From the NCBI GenBank assembly GCA_951799445.1, contig OX637291.1:13270501-13334500 (forward strand): 64,000 bases of DNA, given 5' to 3'. Below are positions 14,101 to 26,288 of this stretch, piece by piece. Origin of the DNA: Pseudisothecium myosuroides. Lineage: Eukaryota > Streptophyta > Bryopsida > Hypnales > Lembophyllaceae. Under the pieces are notes generated by a model, which saw only the letters and a program-made list of their open reading frames with translations, did not search any database and was not told where the DNA came from. A program made the translations under genes and the position numbers. Within the stretch, counting starts at the first letter, position 1; every line of letters begins with the position of its first letter.

Positions 14101-14867
14101 CAAAAGCTATGGCAAGTGCCTTGGTTTAAATTTTGAGTGCTCAATTTGGATTGTATAAATCAACAATCCATCATGCTTCAAATTTTGAGTGTGTAAGGTA
14201 TATATATTGACTTAAAATTGTTAAGTTATTTCAATAAGAAGATTATTAAGAATATACCTTCAATTTCCATGTCAATTTCTTTAGATGAAAGAGAATCTTG
14301 ATCATATGCATTGAATGTTTCTTTTTGAGCAACTTGTATTTGTGAACTACAACAATGATTTGATGAAAATGGTGGTGCTTGAGATTGATGTTGAGGATGG
14401 AATGTAGCTTGTAAAGCATTTTTCTTCCATTCATAATACACTTTTCCAATCGCAGCTTCTGTACCAGGTTCACTTTCAAATAGAAATCCAAACTTTAAAT
14501 TGTTCACTTCTTTTTCTTGAGTCATCTTTTCAATACTTAAGCCTTCTTTTACAACAGAACTTGACAGTAAATCAATGTTTTTTAACATTTCTGGATCTCT
14601 TGGCATGATTGGTACTTCTGATATAAAAGTATTTGGTATTTTTACACTCTGATGCCCATGTTGTAAAGAAAAATTAATAGGGCAACTAATTTGTGGATTA
14701 TTAGGTTGAAATATAGGACTTGTAGGAAGTCCATTGTTATTTGGATATGTCTTTTGAAAAAATTGTGACTGAAGATGAAGTTGATTATCAACATTTAATG
14801 AATTATGGCAAGATTGGAATCCATGCACATCAAACCTAGGTCTAAAATGGGTTGAATTTGACATCAT
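8189..14867 (-). CDS. CCCH zinc-finger protein with C-terminal SRI-like domain, five exons
   Basis: Exons on the minus strand: 14867-14258, 12890-12732, 12362-11405, 11019-9000 and 8857-8189. Every intron has GT..AG ends and the phases (1, 1, 2, 0) all agree, giving about 1,471 residues. The CCCH finger lies near residues 624-642 (CKFYARGHCRRGHHCWFEH, spacing CX7CX5CX3H). The last 100 or so residues, with LLKPKWQEG and KKTVDKVTGT, match what I recall of the C-terminus of plant CCCH proteins 38 and 55; this was not searched. A nuclear, RNA-related role is inferred from family. Long Asn/Ser/Pro/Gln-rich and acidic stretches separate the domains. The start ATG at 14867 follows an in-frame TGA at 14882-14880, but an AG just upstream could be a splice acceptor to an earlier exon. 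Base composition is very AT-rich. I see no in-frame stop or frameshift. Confidence 0.85.
10963..10999 (-). other. Start of the CCCH-bearing exon region
   Basis: Just inside exon 4, this short basic stretch (TKWDMLPSKNVD) precedes the zinc finger, which is encoded at about 10820-10880. The finger is the only zinc-binding motif I can see in the protein; many CCCH proteins carry two or more. Confidence 0.5.
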
Positions 14868-15730
14868 ACTCAAATTTGGTCAAAACAAAAAAATTATCTT
14901 AAAATACTAAAACACTAATATTTTGCCATATTTTTGTAATACAATATATTATTTTTTTGATTTTAAATTAAACAAAAACAACATATGTGATGTCAAGCTC
15001 TACAAAATGATAAAATTATGTAAAAATATCACCAATCCTTAAAAAATAAAATTAATCTTCCATCGTACATCTATCATTTTGTATTAATAACATTTTGAAA
15101 AGAAATATCACTAATTCAATAAGTTTCAATGCAAAAAGAAGGATGAGATCCAAACATTAATTTTCCAATGAATTGAAAAATAAAAACTAATAGTTATATA
15201 CAATGTGTAATCAAGATTTAAAATCAATGATTCTTTATTAAATTGTATTCAATATTTGGAAAATTTTATTTTCTTAACATAAATATTGTGAATTATTCTT
15301 TTACATGTTGTTTACATGTTATAAGATTAGGTATCATATTAATTATTCTTACAACACATCTATTAATTGACAATTCATTCAAAAATACTTTAAATTAATA
15401 CATCCAACATGCAATAGTAATCTAATAATATCAATGTTCATTTATTAATACTATAGCTATGATGGAAAATTTTACAATTTGAAAATGTTGAAATTCCAAA
15501 ATTATTGTTATTTTATAAAAGTTTGGGTTCAAATGACTAGAGACCTAATGTACCTTCATTTGGATGAAAGGACATACAAAAGACAACATGACATGGTTAT
15601 GAATGGATAGACAACACATAAAATAGTTATGAGCTTGTGACTCATCTTACATACAAAATGTTGTGCACTTCAATGACAAAAAAGGATCCCATGAAAGCTC
15701 ATAAATTTACAAAAAGATTGTATATACTAA
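14868..15730. promoter_or_regulatory. Upstream region of the CCCH gene
   Basis: This is AT-rich DNA and the likely location of promoter and 5' leader of the minus-strand gene. I cannot point to a specific TATA box with confidence because AT-rich words are everywhere. Confidence 0.35.
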
Positions 15731-16446
15731 GGGCCGCTTCACACTATGCCCAACTAAGTCGAGAGTCCGTGGAAGTGAGAGTTCAAACTTTGATGAGAGT
15801 CCAAAGAAATGGGCAATAAATAGGCCCTGAAATTTAGGAATTGGAGCCTTTGGCAAGCCATAGTGTGAAGCCTCCAAAGGCCAAGCCCAAAGTCCAAACC
15901 TCACCCATGTGTCAATTTTTTCAAGTGAAAGAACAAAACATGAGAAAAGAGTCCAAAATGGCCTTGGAAAAAAATCACACCACATGTTCTTCTCATCAAA
16001 CAAGGAATATGAAGGGTATAAATGGAATAAAAGAGTGTGATTGGTCATTGAAGGGAAGTAGGTGAAGGAAAGTAGGTGAAGGGAAGTAGGTTCATTGAAT
16101 GCAAATAACAAATAACAAAAGGGATGTACTACTACCAAAACTACAAATCCAGTCTAACCTAACAGCTACGATCTTGTCATTTCTGACATTTTTCTGAAAA
16201 AAATTTGACAGACTCTCGACCATAGTTTGGGTCAGCCAAAAACGGTGACCCAAACTATGGTTGAGAGTCTGTTGCGAGGCCATTGCCATGTAGGCATTTG
16301 CTACCATGTGGGCAGTTTTGAGGGCGATGGATTTTGGATCTTCGGGCATAGTGTGAAGGGTCGAGAGTCCAAAGTCTTGGTTTTCTGAATTCTGATTGGT
16401 GGAAACCGACAGACTCTCAACCTTCGAACATAGTGTGAAGCGGCCC
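15731..16446. mobile_element. PIF/Harbinger-like (Tourist-type) MITE
   Basis: Ends are GGGCCGCTTCACACTATG (15731-15748) and its exact complement (16429-16446), flanked by a TAA direct repeat at 15728-15730 and 16447-16449. A TWA target and a GGGCC-type terminus are typical of PIF/Harbinger. At 716 bp with no transposase it would need help in trans. The open frames across it are not called as genes. Confidence 0.85.
16208..16272. repeat. Internal hairpin of the MITE
   Basis: Arms of 27 bases (16208-16234 and 16246-16272) are complementary except at one position, around an 11-base loop. The arm carries ACAGACTCTC, related to words near both MITE ends. Confidence 0.85.
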
Positions 16447-16658
16447 TAATATACATCATAAAATAAATCAAGTCTTATATAAATGTTGGCATTGGAAAAA
16501 CTATGTGAATTTTATTTGACCACTAGTGGATATCTTTAACATACGCTAAAATTAATTCTTTCTAATACATGAAAATCTAATTAATAATATATATTATATT
16601 GTATTATTTTATATCAATAAAAATCAAAAGATTCTAGAGCTCAATTCAAATCTCTCTG

Positions 16659-16662
<4 letters not shown>

Positions 16663-16732
<70 letters not shown>
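16663..16732. repeat. (AT)35 microsatellite
   Basis: Seventy bases of uninterrupted AT dinucleotides. Confidence 0.97.
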
Positions 16733-16735
<3 letters not shown>

Positions 16736-17034
16736 CCAAAAAATTAGCTTTTCAAATCTCTATTAAAAAATATTTTTAATGAAATAAAAATCTTGTAATT
16801 GAAGTTTTAACTAAAAATTCTTTTAATTTTACAATGGTTTGGCATTGGATGATGAGCATTGTATGTACGTAAAAAATGTATAACTAAGTGTGTAACTATG
16901 AGGTGATCTAAGTTTTGCAATATCATAATAAAATATTTCTATATGTTTATTTACATAGTAATTATGTAAAATAGCATTCTTAAATTGTACCAAATAAAGT
17001 TCATATGGAATTTTCAACTATTTGTTGTTGTTAA

Positions 17035-17956
17035 CCCCTAAAGTTCTGAGGCCTATTTTCTGCCAAAAAACACTCAAAACTGCCATTTCTATAGCAAAGA
17101 GTTAAAAAAAGATTTAATTGTTTTTTTTTCCACATCTAACCGTAGGATCTTACACCTAACTAGTATTAAAAAGTGTGGAAAAAATTTCAGAATTTTTGAC
17201 CGCACAAATTGCAAGATATTAGCATTTAAAGTGGAAAAAACAAAATTTTCAGCACATTGCAGGACTGGATTTTTTGACTTTGAACATTTTTAACTTAAAA
17301 TTTTTGCAATACAAAGTTTTGAGCTTTAAATTTTTATAGTGGAGAATTGAGTTGAGGGTCTAGGGAAAAAAAAGAAATTAAAAAAAACTTAATTATCATT
17401 CTTCAAAAAATTGTTAAGTAGAAGTAGGTACGAGATAGAAGGAAAATCTAAAATATTTATATATTTTAGATGGAATTAAAATACACTAATCCCAATGGCG
17501 AGATTGTTCTAGCAAGTAAATTAAACCATGAGAATTTATTTTTTTTGAAAAATTTGAAAAATTGCATTCAGAAATGAATCCTACAAGTTATTTTTTTCAA
17601 GAAGATGCTCTAACTGCCCGAAAAACAAGAATGTCCATAACTTCCTCATAACAAAGTCAAATGAAATGAATCAAAGCTTTCCAGATAGACAAAAATATAA
17701 TCTATGAGAAAAAAAATATTTAAAAAAAAAATTCAAAATTTTGCAAAATGTTTTTGCTGCCCCCTGTCCCCACGCATTCCAAGAAATGGCATAACTTCTC
17801 GCTCGAAGGTCCGATTTCAATTTTTTTTTCTCCCACGTACCTCTCTCAATTCTTCACATTCACAAAAAGTTTCAAAAAATTAGGAGAAAACTTCAGCCCG
17901 TAGGTACCTACCCCAAGTCCCATTTGTCCCCCGAACGGACAATGGTCCTTTAGGGG
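17035..17956. mobile_element. TIR element with CCCCTAAAG ends
   Basis: CCCCTAAAG at 17035 and CTTTAGGGG ending at 17956 are flanked by TTAA on both sides. A TTAA target with CCC-starting ends would fit piggyBac, which is rare in plants. Alternatively the target is TA and the ends are ACCCCTAAAG, in line with the relatives at 4005 and 61029, which also begin with CCCCTA. The next word, GGCCTATTTT, resembles GGCCTGTTTT in copy 1. No transposase is seen. Confidence 0.6.
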
Positions 17957-19756
17957 TTAAGGTGAATAAAGTCAATTTTGCAGTCTCAATCAACCCATAG
18001 AAGCCCAAACAACTATCCTAATCAATATTAGTCTTCTTTGAAGGGCTTATTCTCAAATTTGACTGTTTTTTAAATTAAAAAAAATCATAGAAGGAATCAA
18101 TAACACCATTTAATTTCATTCAATTCCAAGTTATAATAATTCCAAATTAGCTAACATCTTGTAGAATTTTAGTGTAATGAAGTTCAAGGTTTATGGTTTC
18201 TTGATCAATGATGGACTAAAAATTTTAGCCAAATGATGGAATTGTTGCTACCTCAAAAATGGATACATTTAAGGAGATCAAAGAAAGGATAGATATTGCC
18301 CTTTTCTTGTCTTCACCACCTTGAATTTCAAGCTCTAAGCCAAAAAATATTTAAAAATGTGTAAAATTTTAGATAAACATTCTCAGTCATCTTACTTTTC
18401 AAAAAGTGCAAAATGGTCATCATCTTAAAATGTTCCCAGGGATTGTTATGACCATAGTGTTACAAGTAGTTACTGCCTTTTTTGAGTGGATAGTGATAAA
18501 CATGTCACATTTCATGAAAACCACACATAAATTATAGAAGGGGTATATGTGTCACTTTCGCATTGTTCGTCAAACTCTTACACAAATTTTGGAAGGGTTA
18601 CACATGTCATTTTTTGATGAATGCTAAACTTCTAAAAAATCATAAGTACTACAAAAATAAGAACAAACATGCGTCCCATTATCCACAGCACTCTCCAAGA
18701 GAAATTTGGTTGTGTATCTGCACATCAAATGCAAAAGATTTACATACTTGAATTCTCCTTGAACTCATACAACTCTCAACCCTATTTCCAAACTCTATAT
18801 CAATTAAAAAAAATCAACTGTGTATGTGCACATCAAACTCAAAAGAATCACAAGTATGAATTCTCCTTGAATTCACAATCCTATTTTCCAAACCCTAATT
18901 CAATCAGGGCACATTCCTATTCAATAATCAATGATATATTTGTTGTAACAAAACAATGCCACGTTTAGCTACACATCAAATTACTAATTGTTTCTAATCA
19001 TAATTATACCATATACATACACAACAATTAATAATCATCAATTTCAAGGTATGTCAATATCAATTAGGGTTTGAATCCACTTCTCCTCTCTTGAAGAAAC
19101 CATATGGAAGAAGAAGAAAAAGTAGGTTCATAGGGAGACAATTTCAAACCAGAAGCACGTCATTAGGCTTGAGGTGGTAGTAGGTCGATATGAAAGCGGT
19201 GGCTATAACGCCAACCAAAAAAGATTTCCATCCAATCACTTTGCCCTTCAAACTGGGTCACTAGTACAATTAATATCAATATTCTAAACAACATGAAAAT
19301 TGACCAAAATACAATAAGAATTTGAGATATACATTAGGAGAATATTGAGGCCAAGAAAAGGCCGTATCCCTTTGAGAATAATGAGAGGCAAGTAGCTTCA
19401 ATGCTCACGCTGGGCTTGCCCGAGCGGTGGAGATCTTGCGCATCTGATGGACGTGAATTCCCCAACTAGAAATCGCTGCCCGAGTTCAATGATTGTAGTT
19501 CAATGATGGAAGTTGTTTTGTCACCTGCCAGGTTGTTACTCCCGCCTGCCAAGCTGTTCTCCCGCCTCTGCCAGGTTGTTCAATTCCGCCCACTCCCGCC
19601 AGGTTATTCCCGCTTGTTCGTCTCTGAAAACCCACGTCTTCCTTCATGTAGCATCCTGTTTTGTCTTGTCAAAGCATGCTATTGTCTTGTAGCGTTTTTA
19701 TTTTGTCATGCTTGATTGTGTGATTGTGTCGTATTTTAAGTTTGTTAATTTTAGAG
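17957..19756. other. Intergenic region with short tandem repeats
   Basis: No gene is supported. About 18711-18808 is repeated at 18819-18906 (shared GTGCACATCAAA and TGAATTCTCCTTGAA words). At 19515-19640 CTGCCAGGTTGTT-like and CCCGCC words recur. The sequence becomes more GC-rich towards the transposase-like gene that begins at 19757. Confidence 0.5.
18711..18906. repeat. Two-unit imperfect tandem duplication
   Basis: Units of roughly 90-100 bp start with TGTGTAT at 18711 and 18819 and stay alignable to the CTATTTCCAAAC / TATTTTCCAAAC words. Confidence 0.7.
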
Positions 19757-22700
19757 ATGGCGTACAAAATTTCAGCATCAATTGCTGCAAAGTATGCACC
19801 GTTGATTAATCGGGGTCGCCCGATTCATGAACAAACTCCAAAGTCCCAGTTTCCTGCTTTACGTGAAGTTGGAGCCATGGATATCGATTTGTGGATCACT
19901 GGCTCTGTTTATCCTGTAAATCCAATTGATGGTAGAAGACCCCGATTTCAGAGTGTCAGCGAGTTATTAGAATTTGTTGGTGACGGAAAACTAGGTTTAC
20001 TTGGTTACGTTAGCAGTCTAAGCTCTGCTGATCAAATCCTACAATTTCATCTCAGTGAAGCTCGACGAGATAACCAATCCTTAAGAGATCGTTTAGATCA
20101 TTTAATCAATGCATATGTAGAAAGAGATCAGTTACTGCAGTTCACAAGAGAAGAAGCATCTGCAAGAGAAAGAGTAGAAGAAGAATTCAGAGCTATGATT
20201 TCTACCTCTAACTTGCTAAAAACTGAGATTTGTCAACTGAGAGAAGAATCTGAGAGAATGAGAAGTAGCTACGAATCACGATTACAAATTTACAATTCCA
20301 ACGAGGCAAAAAGTGCCGAGGATTGCTTGCAACTGCAGATAGACTTGTGGGTCGAAATGGAGTCTCAAAGAATCACATGCAAAAAGATTAACGTCCGTAA
20401 CTTCCGAGCTAAGAAGAACTAAAGCCATGTTGCGACGCCGTGAGTTGCGACTTCAAAAATTGGTGAAAACACCGTATGGCTATAGAAGCACAGTTAGAAA
20501 GAGAAAGGATGTTCATACATTAGCACAGAATGGTGGGCAGGCAAAACAAACAATTCGCTTAGCTAGATGTATCCTCACGCCTGCTACCACAAAGGATGTT
20601 CAAACCTGAAATTCACAATACGGCACAAAAGAGCGGCTTTGCGGTAGTGAAGAAACTCAAAATAAAACTGCTCAGGTGCTCTCATCACTATTGACAATGA
20701 GAGAGGTTAATGCCATGTGCAAATCCAACAAATTGACTCCTGTAGGGGTTAGGATGGCTAACCATTATCTTGACAAGATTGGTCAAAATATAGGAGCTCA
20801 TGACATTTGTGAAACAATGGATAGAAACGGAATTACTCAAGCAGCGTACTCTGTATTGTATAAGAAATTTAAGGGTGCCGCACAATTAGCTGGCAAGGGA
20901 CTTTGAATTGGTTGCTTGCCAAACCCTAATAGTGTCACCAAAGTTCGACAAATGCTAAATCTCAAACTACGTGATTACATTGGAGACTACAAGTTTATCA
21001 CCGATACTTTGCAGGTTCCAGCACCGAAGGGTTCAAAGACAAAGGACCCGGTTATAGTCAAACTAGATGACTTTAATTCTCTGTTTGCCGAGGTGGAGCA
21101 AGTTCAACGCACTATGGTACAGCTATACAGCATCACAACTACAGGTAATTACCATACTTATCACTAATCATGTCATAATTGTGAAGGTCAGTCCGACGAG
21201 TGCATGAAGCATTACTTAAATCAATACCAGATTGAATATCCTTGACGCCAGGGTGTTAAAATAATTTATCCTTCGTTCGTTCGTTTATGTTTATAGTTGT
21301 TAGACATGAATTGTTGGGATGGGTGAGTAACTTTGGACAAAGTTATGTTGCGATACAACCTTGCTCAATCCTGAATCCTCATTGTACCGATCGTGTCGCA
21401 ATAGCATCGTCACAGGACCCAGAGTTGCAAGTAGGCAATTGAATTGTCCACTCAAAATCACAAAATAGAACCGCAAGCAAGCCATGCCATGTCAACCAGC
21501 CAGCCAAGGATTGATAATCAACAAATCCCAATTGCTAGGCAAGAGCTCATTCCTGACAAATTCGCTATATAAGCTCGGAGCTCCAAGTTGCCAACTGAAG
21601 GGCCGGGATGCATGTTGAGCAGCCATACACATATTCAAGAGGATTGAATTGAATCAATCCACTGGATCCCCAACTGCCTTGATTGCTCAGACCACCTCAT
21701 CTTTTGGTAGAAACCGATCATGAATGGAGTTTAAGTTCATATACAATATAAACCAGGAAAGTACATGAAACAACAGTTGTTATAGGCAATAAGTCATTGA
21801 ATACAATGGAAACAACAGCTGCTTTGAAATGCAATCCTTAATGGTTATATTTATTAGTTAAATTGGCTTCTTTTAGGGTGCTGAAATTTCAAGTGCGGAG
21901 AGTTATCAAAACTAGGACCGGTATAGACGATGTTTGTATTGTGCTAAGGATATGTTTGCACTTGATGTTAGGGATGATGTTTGCAATGATCATCCAGTCC
22001 AAAAGTAGGTCTAAAATTGTTCTTGAGACCCTTAGTAACAACACTCTCTAACACCAAGTACGAATATACCTTAATTCCATGAGATAATGGTTGATCACCT
22101 GGGCAAAGTTGAACATCTGATCATTGATCGCAATATCCAGATATAAATTCATGAATATGACTCAGTATTTTATTTTATGAAATATTCTTGGACTGCAAAG
22201 TGTGAATGAATCAAAGTCAGGCTCATGAAATCGAAGTCAGGCTCATGAAATCGAAGTCAAGCTCAAGAAATCGACTGCCCAAGAATGATAATACAACTAA
22301 ATACATACCTTAAGCTACATAATAGTGCAATTTGAGAATAAAAATAGAACGATTTTAATCAAGTAAGCTCACCGCAGCATTAGCATCTTTAGCTTTACAT
22401 TTCATTGAAAAGTGCCTTGCAAGAACCCTAGTGTCTACAAGGTGAATAATATCATCAACTGCTTCAATTACTAATGATGCAAAGTAGTCAAGGTTACCAA
22501 TCTTACCAACTGCGTTCAGATCTAGGTTTCCCACGGTCTGAAGGACCTGTAGTCAAATAATTAATGGGTATTTGCCATCACAATAACGTCTCAAACAAAA
22601 GGTAAGCTTCATAGAAACAAATTAAGTCAGTTAGTGAAGTTGAAGTTGGAAAGTCAGAGACGGTCAATATGCTCGCATGTGCTTATGTAACACTCCTAAT

Positions 22701-23159
22701 GAAGCTTTTTGATATCTCCCTGTTTCCTTTGGATACTCTCAAGTTTCTCAAGTTAACACATCTTTCGCTTGGTATTCCATAGTTAAGCTTTTTGATATCT
22801 CCCTGTTTCCTTTGGATAACCTCATGTTAACACATCTTTCGCTTGGTATTCCGGAATTGCATGTATAGATGATGTTCGTACTGTGCTAATTCCATGATAA
22901 CACGTTTTCCGTTTGTTATTTCAGAATTGGAAGGTCAACCGCTCATTTTTGTTCTAAAAATTGATGAGGCTGAAATAGTGCACGCCCAGAAGATGGAGCG
23001 TGTATCGATTACATTGATGAATCGAGCGTTGAATTCTTTAGTTCACCCCAGTAGTGAAGAATTTTTCTCTGTCCAAGCAGAACGGGAAATATGGCCTATC
23101 GCCTCATTCCAAGTTCCACGAGAAAATAATGCAATTTTGCGATGGGTGTTCTCACAAAC
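19757..23159 (+). pseudogene. Transposase-like gene, 5' part (broken)
   Basis: Exons 19757-21144 and 22925-23159 join in phase (TACAG|GTAATT donor, TTATTTCAG acceptor, intron 21145-22924). The start ATG at 19757 opens a region rich in charged residues with coiled-coil character (about 20030-20460). Reading then changes frame near 20375-20385, beside an A-run, and continues with in-frame TGA stops at 20607 and 20904. The remaining text (PNPNSVTKVRQ, then DEAEIVHAQKMERV) looks protein-like throughout. The exon is cut at 23159 by the copia element and resumes at 49693. I do not recognise the family by name; the 3' part carries a zinc-like motif seen in transposase-like proteins. One frameshift, two stops here and another downstream mark it as dead. 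Confidence 0.65.
22703..22925 (+). repeat. Repeats around the intron 3' splice site
   Basis: An 82-bp unit containing TTTTTGATATCTCCCTG and ending TTTCGCTTGGTATTCC occurs twice (from 22703 and 22785). A diverged partial third copy includes the splice acceptor at 22912-22924 (TTTGTTATTTCAG against CTTGGTATTCCGG). Confidence 0.6.
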
Positions 23160-23332
23160 TGTTGGAATACTCTGCAATCTTACAGGAGTATGAGCAAAAA
23201 CGTAGTTTGCATTAACAGATGATGATTAGCATAACAGGGCAGCGTATATATACACAATGACTTAACCTAACTAGATGATAACACGAGGATGAAAGTCCTC
23301 ATTCATAAGAGGGATGGAACCCTAATCTAACA
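23160..23332 (-). mobile_element. Copia 3' LTR
   Basis: 173 bp, TGTTGG..CTAACA on the plus strand, which reads TGTTAG..CCAACA for the minus-strand element. It differs from the partner at 49520-49692 at five positions, all transitions. The base word before it is CAAAC, against CAAAT after the partner LTR: a 5-bp target duplication with one change. Confidence 0.95.
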
Positions 23333-23347
23333 CCCCCCTTCACTCCA
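23333..23347 (-). other. Copia polypurine tract
   Basis: On the minus strand the bases GGAGTGAAGGGGGG stand directly against the 3' LTR, the usual place for the plus-strand primer. Confidence 0.85.
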
Positions 23348-23748
23348 AGGAGTGGTAAATCATGTCTGTACAGATTAGTTCTGATTTTGTTTGGTACAGC
23401 GAGACCCTAATTGCTCGCGCAGGAGAGTGTAATTCAGATGGCACATGAATTCCAAGCCGGGATGCAAATGGTGCGGGAGTTTGTGAACAGCATCACTCTG
23501 ATGCGTTTGATCGGACTGGGAGTGTGGGTATTCTTCTCGTTGGTTGCCCGTGTTACAGCTTGGGGTTTGGACACAATAGAAGCGCTCCTGGGTGAGCCAA
23601 GCATGGAAGACGAGCAGTGTCCCGGATGCGCTCCTGAAGAACTTGCTGCTGGAGCTAGGAGCAAGGTTGCTGCGATTGGTACGGAGTATCTGCGGAGAGA
23701 TCAGCAACGACGACTTGGACGGAGGACCTCGGCAGCAAAATGTAGGTT

Positions 23749-26244
23749 TTACACCGTTAGGAGAGGTCGCACTCCAGGTCTGTATTTCTCTTGGGGTGAT
23801 TGCTCCAGAGAGGTCACTGGCTTTCGTGGTGCGCAACATAAGAGCTTCGGATCTTTAGTGGAAGCTGAAGAATACCTATTCGGTGCAGATGTATTGTAGG
23901 ACCTAGAGGGAAGAGTAGTGTAAATTTGGGTGTTGGCCTGCAGAGTGGCTCTGCTGTGTAACCCCAAGGAAGTCCGATGTTGTTGAAACTTGCCTTTGCC
24001 CAGCGGTTTTGTAAGGCAATCAGCAGGTTGTAAATCCGTATGAATATACTTCAATTGGATTTCCCCTCCAAGTACTCTTTCTCTAACAAAGTGATAATGG
24101 ATCTCAATGTGTTTAGATCGAGCATGGAATACAGGATTTTGTGCTAACTTAAGGGCGCCTTGGTTATCACAGTGAAGTAGGATGCTAGAGTTTGATCTTG
24201 CAGGTATAGACGAAGAATGTAAGGAATTCCGAGTAGGAGCCGGAGGGTACTGGAATTCGTGGAGGAGTCGATGCAGCCAAACAGCCTCCTGGGCGCCATC
24301 GCTTAGCGCACGATACTCTGATTCAGTGGACGAGCGAGAGACGGTGAGCTGTTTCTTGCTCTGCCAAGTAATTGGTCCTTCGGCTAGGGTAAACAGGTAC
24401 GCGCCCATTGACCTCCTTGTCTCAGCACAAGATCCCCAATCATCGTCCGTGTAGCCGGCTATGGTGATAGGGGAGTCAAATTTGTATAAGATACCAAATT
24501 CTAAAGTTCCCTGTAGGTATCTGAGGACATGTTTTGCAGCGTCAAGGTGACCCAGTTGTGGATTGCCCATATAGCTACTAAGGCGGTTCACGGCATAAGC
24601 TAGATCTGGTCTAGTAACAATAAGGAAAATGAGTTTTTTGATAAGTCTACAATAGTAATGAGTGTCCATTGGTTCAGTTTTCATATCGCTGACAAGGATC
24701 TGGCCTTCGGGTAACGGGGTGGATGCTGTCTTACAGCCACTCATGCCAAATTCTTGGAGTATGGATTGAGAATACTCACGTTGGTTAATAAAGATGCCTA
24801 GGAGAATAGTTTCAAAGGATATACCAAGGTATCGTTTGATAGGCCCCAGGTCTGTCATTTCAAACTCGGTTTTGAGAAAAGTTTTGAGCCATGAAATAAG
24901 TTTATCAGAACTGCCTGTGATAAACAGGTCATCAACATAAAGCAGGAGAATCAGAGTTTCTCCGTCCTGATGAAGGTAATACATGTTGCCGTCAGCTTTG
25001 CTACGTTTCATACCAATCCGTCGGAGAGAGCTGTCGATCTTGTCGTACCATGTACGAGGGCTCTGTTTGAGCCCGTAGAGAGATTTCAGTAATCGACACA
25101 CAAGTTGCTCTTTTCCTTTAATCCTGAAACCTGGCGGTTGACCCATATAGACTTTCTCTTTTAGAAGTCCATTTAAGAAGGCTGTGCGGACATCCATATG
25201 ATGGATGTCCCAGCGCTTGGCTGCCGCGAGTGCAATCGCAGTGCGCAAAGTGGCCCATTTTATTACAGGGGCGAAAGTTTCCATAAAATCAATCCCGTGT
25301 TTCTGTTCAAATCCACGAGCTACAAGACGGGCCTTTTTGACAGGTGGGTGACCATCAATGGACGGTTTCAGTTTGAACACCCATTTGCAGGTGATTTCCT
25401 GTTTGCCTGGAGGTAATGGTTCTAGTGTCCAAGTCTGATTTTTCCAAATGGAATCCATTTCCTCCTGCATAGCTTGGCGCCAACCAGGATCGGTTTTAGC
25501 TTGACGAAAGGTAATGTTGTCATGATCTATCACGATATCTTCTTTGGTTGTTGGAGTTTTGGAAATCATACAAATGTCAAAGTCCGTTGTAGAGAGGCAG
25601 AGTTCGTATCCGTCTAACCGAATACTTTGTTTCCGGGGTCTCTCAGATCGGCGAGGAGCAGGTTTAGACGGTGGTAAAGCCTCGGGAGGAGGGGTAGGAT
25701 CGGGAGATGGGGAGAGTGGGATTGGTGTACTGATGGTTGGATTGTGAGAGGGGGAATCTGGAGGAGAAGCAGGGGGAGTGAGATCGACAGTAGGAGCGGA
25801 GTCAGATAGATTTGGTGAAGAACAAGGTAAAGTAGAAGAGGTAGGTGGTGAGAGGGATGACTGGGGGAGAGACGGGAGAAGGAGCTTGTCTAGGTAGTTA
25901 GAATCCAGTAAAGGTTCAGTGATTTCTGGGGAAGGGATACTAAAGTTTTGTTTGTCAAACTTGACGTCTCGGCTAATGAGTATTTTTCGGGTTGTAGGAT
26001 TATAGCATCTGTATGCTTTACTGTGCTCATCGTATCCTAGTAGAATAGTAGGTATGGCCTTAGCATCAAGCTTTTGGCGTTTACTATCTGGGATGTGACA
26101 ATAAGCGGTGCACCCAATGACCCGCAAATGTCCAATGTGAGGTTTTGTACCTGTAAAGGCTTCTTCGGGTGTGAGTAGTTTCAGGGCTTTTGTGGGGCAT
26201 CTATTCTGGAGATAATTCACTGTGCGGGCTATTTCTTCCCACAA
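23749..26244 (-). pseudogene. Copia pol: integrase C-terminal part, reverse transcriptase, RNase H
   Basis: 831 residues. The first part (CPTKALKLLTPEEAFTG, LLGYDEHSKAYRCYNP) is the end of the integrase region. The reverse transcriptase follows with WKVFKLK-like start (CKWVFKLKPSIDG), HMDVRTAFLNG, SLYGLKQSPR and the active-site YVDDL. RNase H shows SSTESEYRAL and DNQGALKLAQNP, with TKPL near the end. It encodes the enzymes that copy and integrate the element. It lies in a different frame from the upstream part because of an indel in an A-run near 26306-26314, so the product is split. A proline-rich spacer sits between integrase and reverse transcriptase. Confidence 0.93.
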
Positions 26245-26288
26245 GGCTTTGGGAATCTTTGTGCCAGTAACTACGCTCCGGATTCCTT

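Noticed and set aside
15707..16349. Open frames on both strands
   Set aside because: They lie across the Harbinger-type MITE and its hairpin and have no protein-like content beyond that.
19410..19500. tRNA-like text (TTGCCCGAGCGGTGGAG and GAGTTCAATGATT)
   Set aside because: Resembles A and B boxes but the spacing is too long and no cloverleaf with paired acceptor ends can be drawn; no tRNA is called.
23411..23899. 162-codon plus-strand frame
   Set aside because: It is the shadow of copia pol and its 3' part on the other strand.
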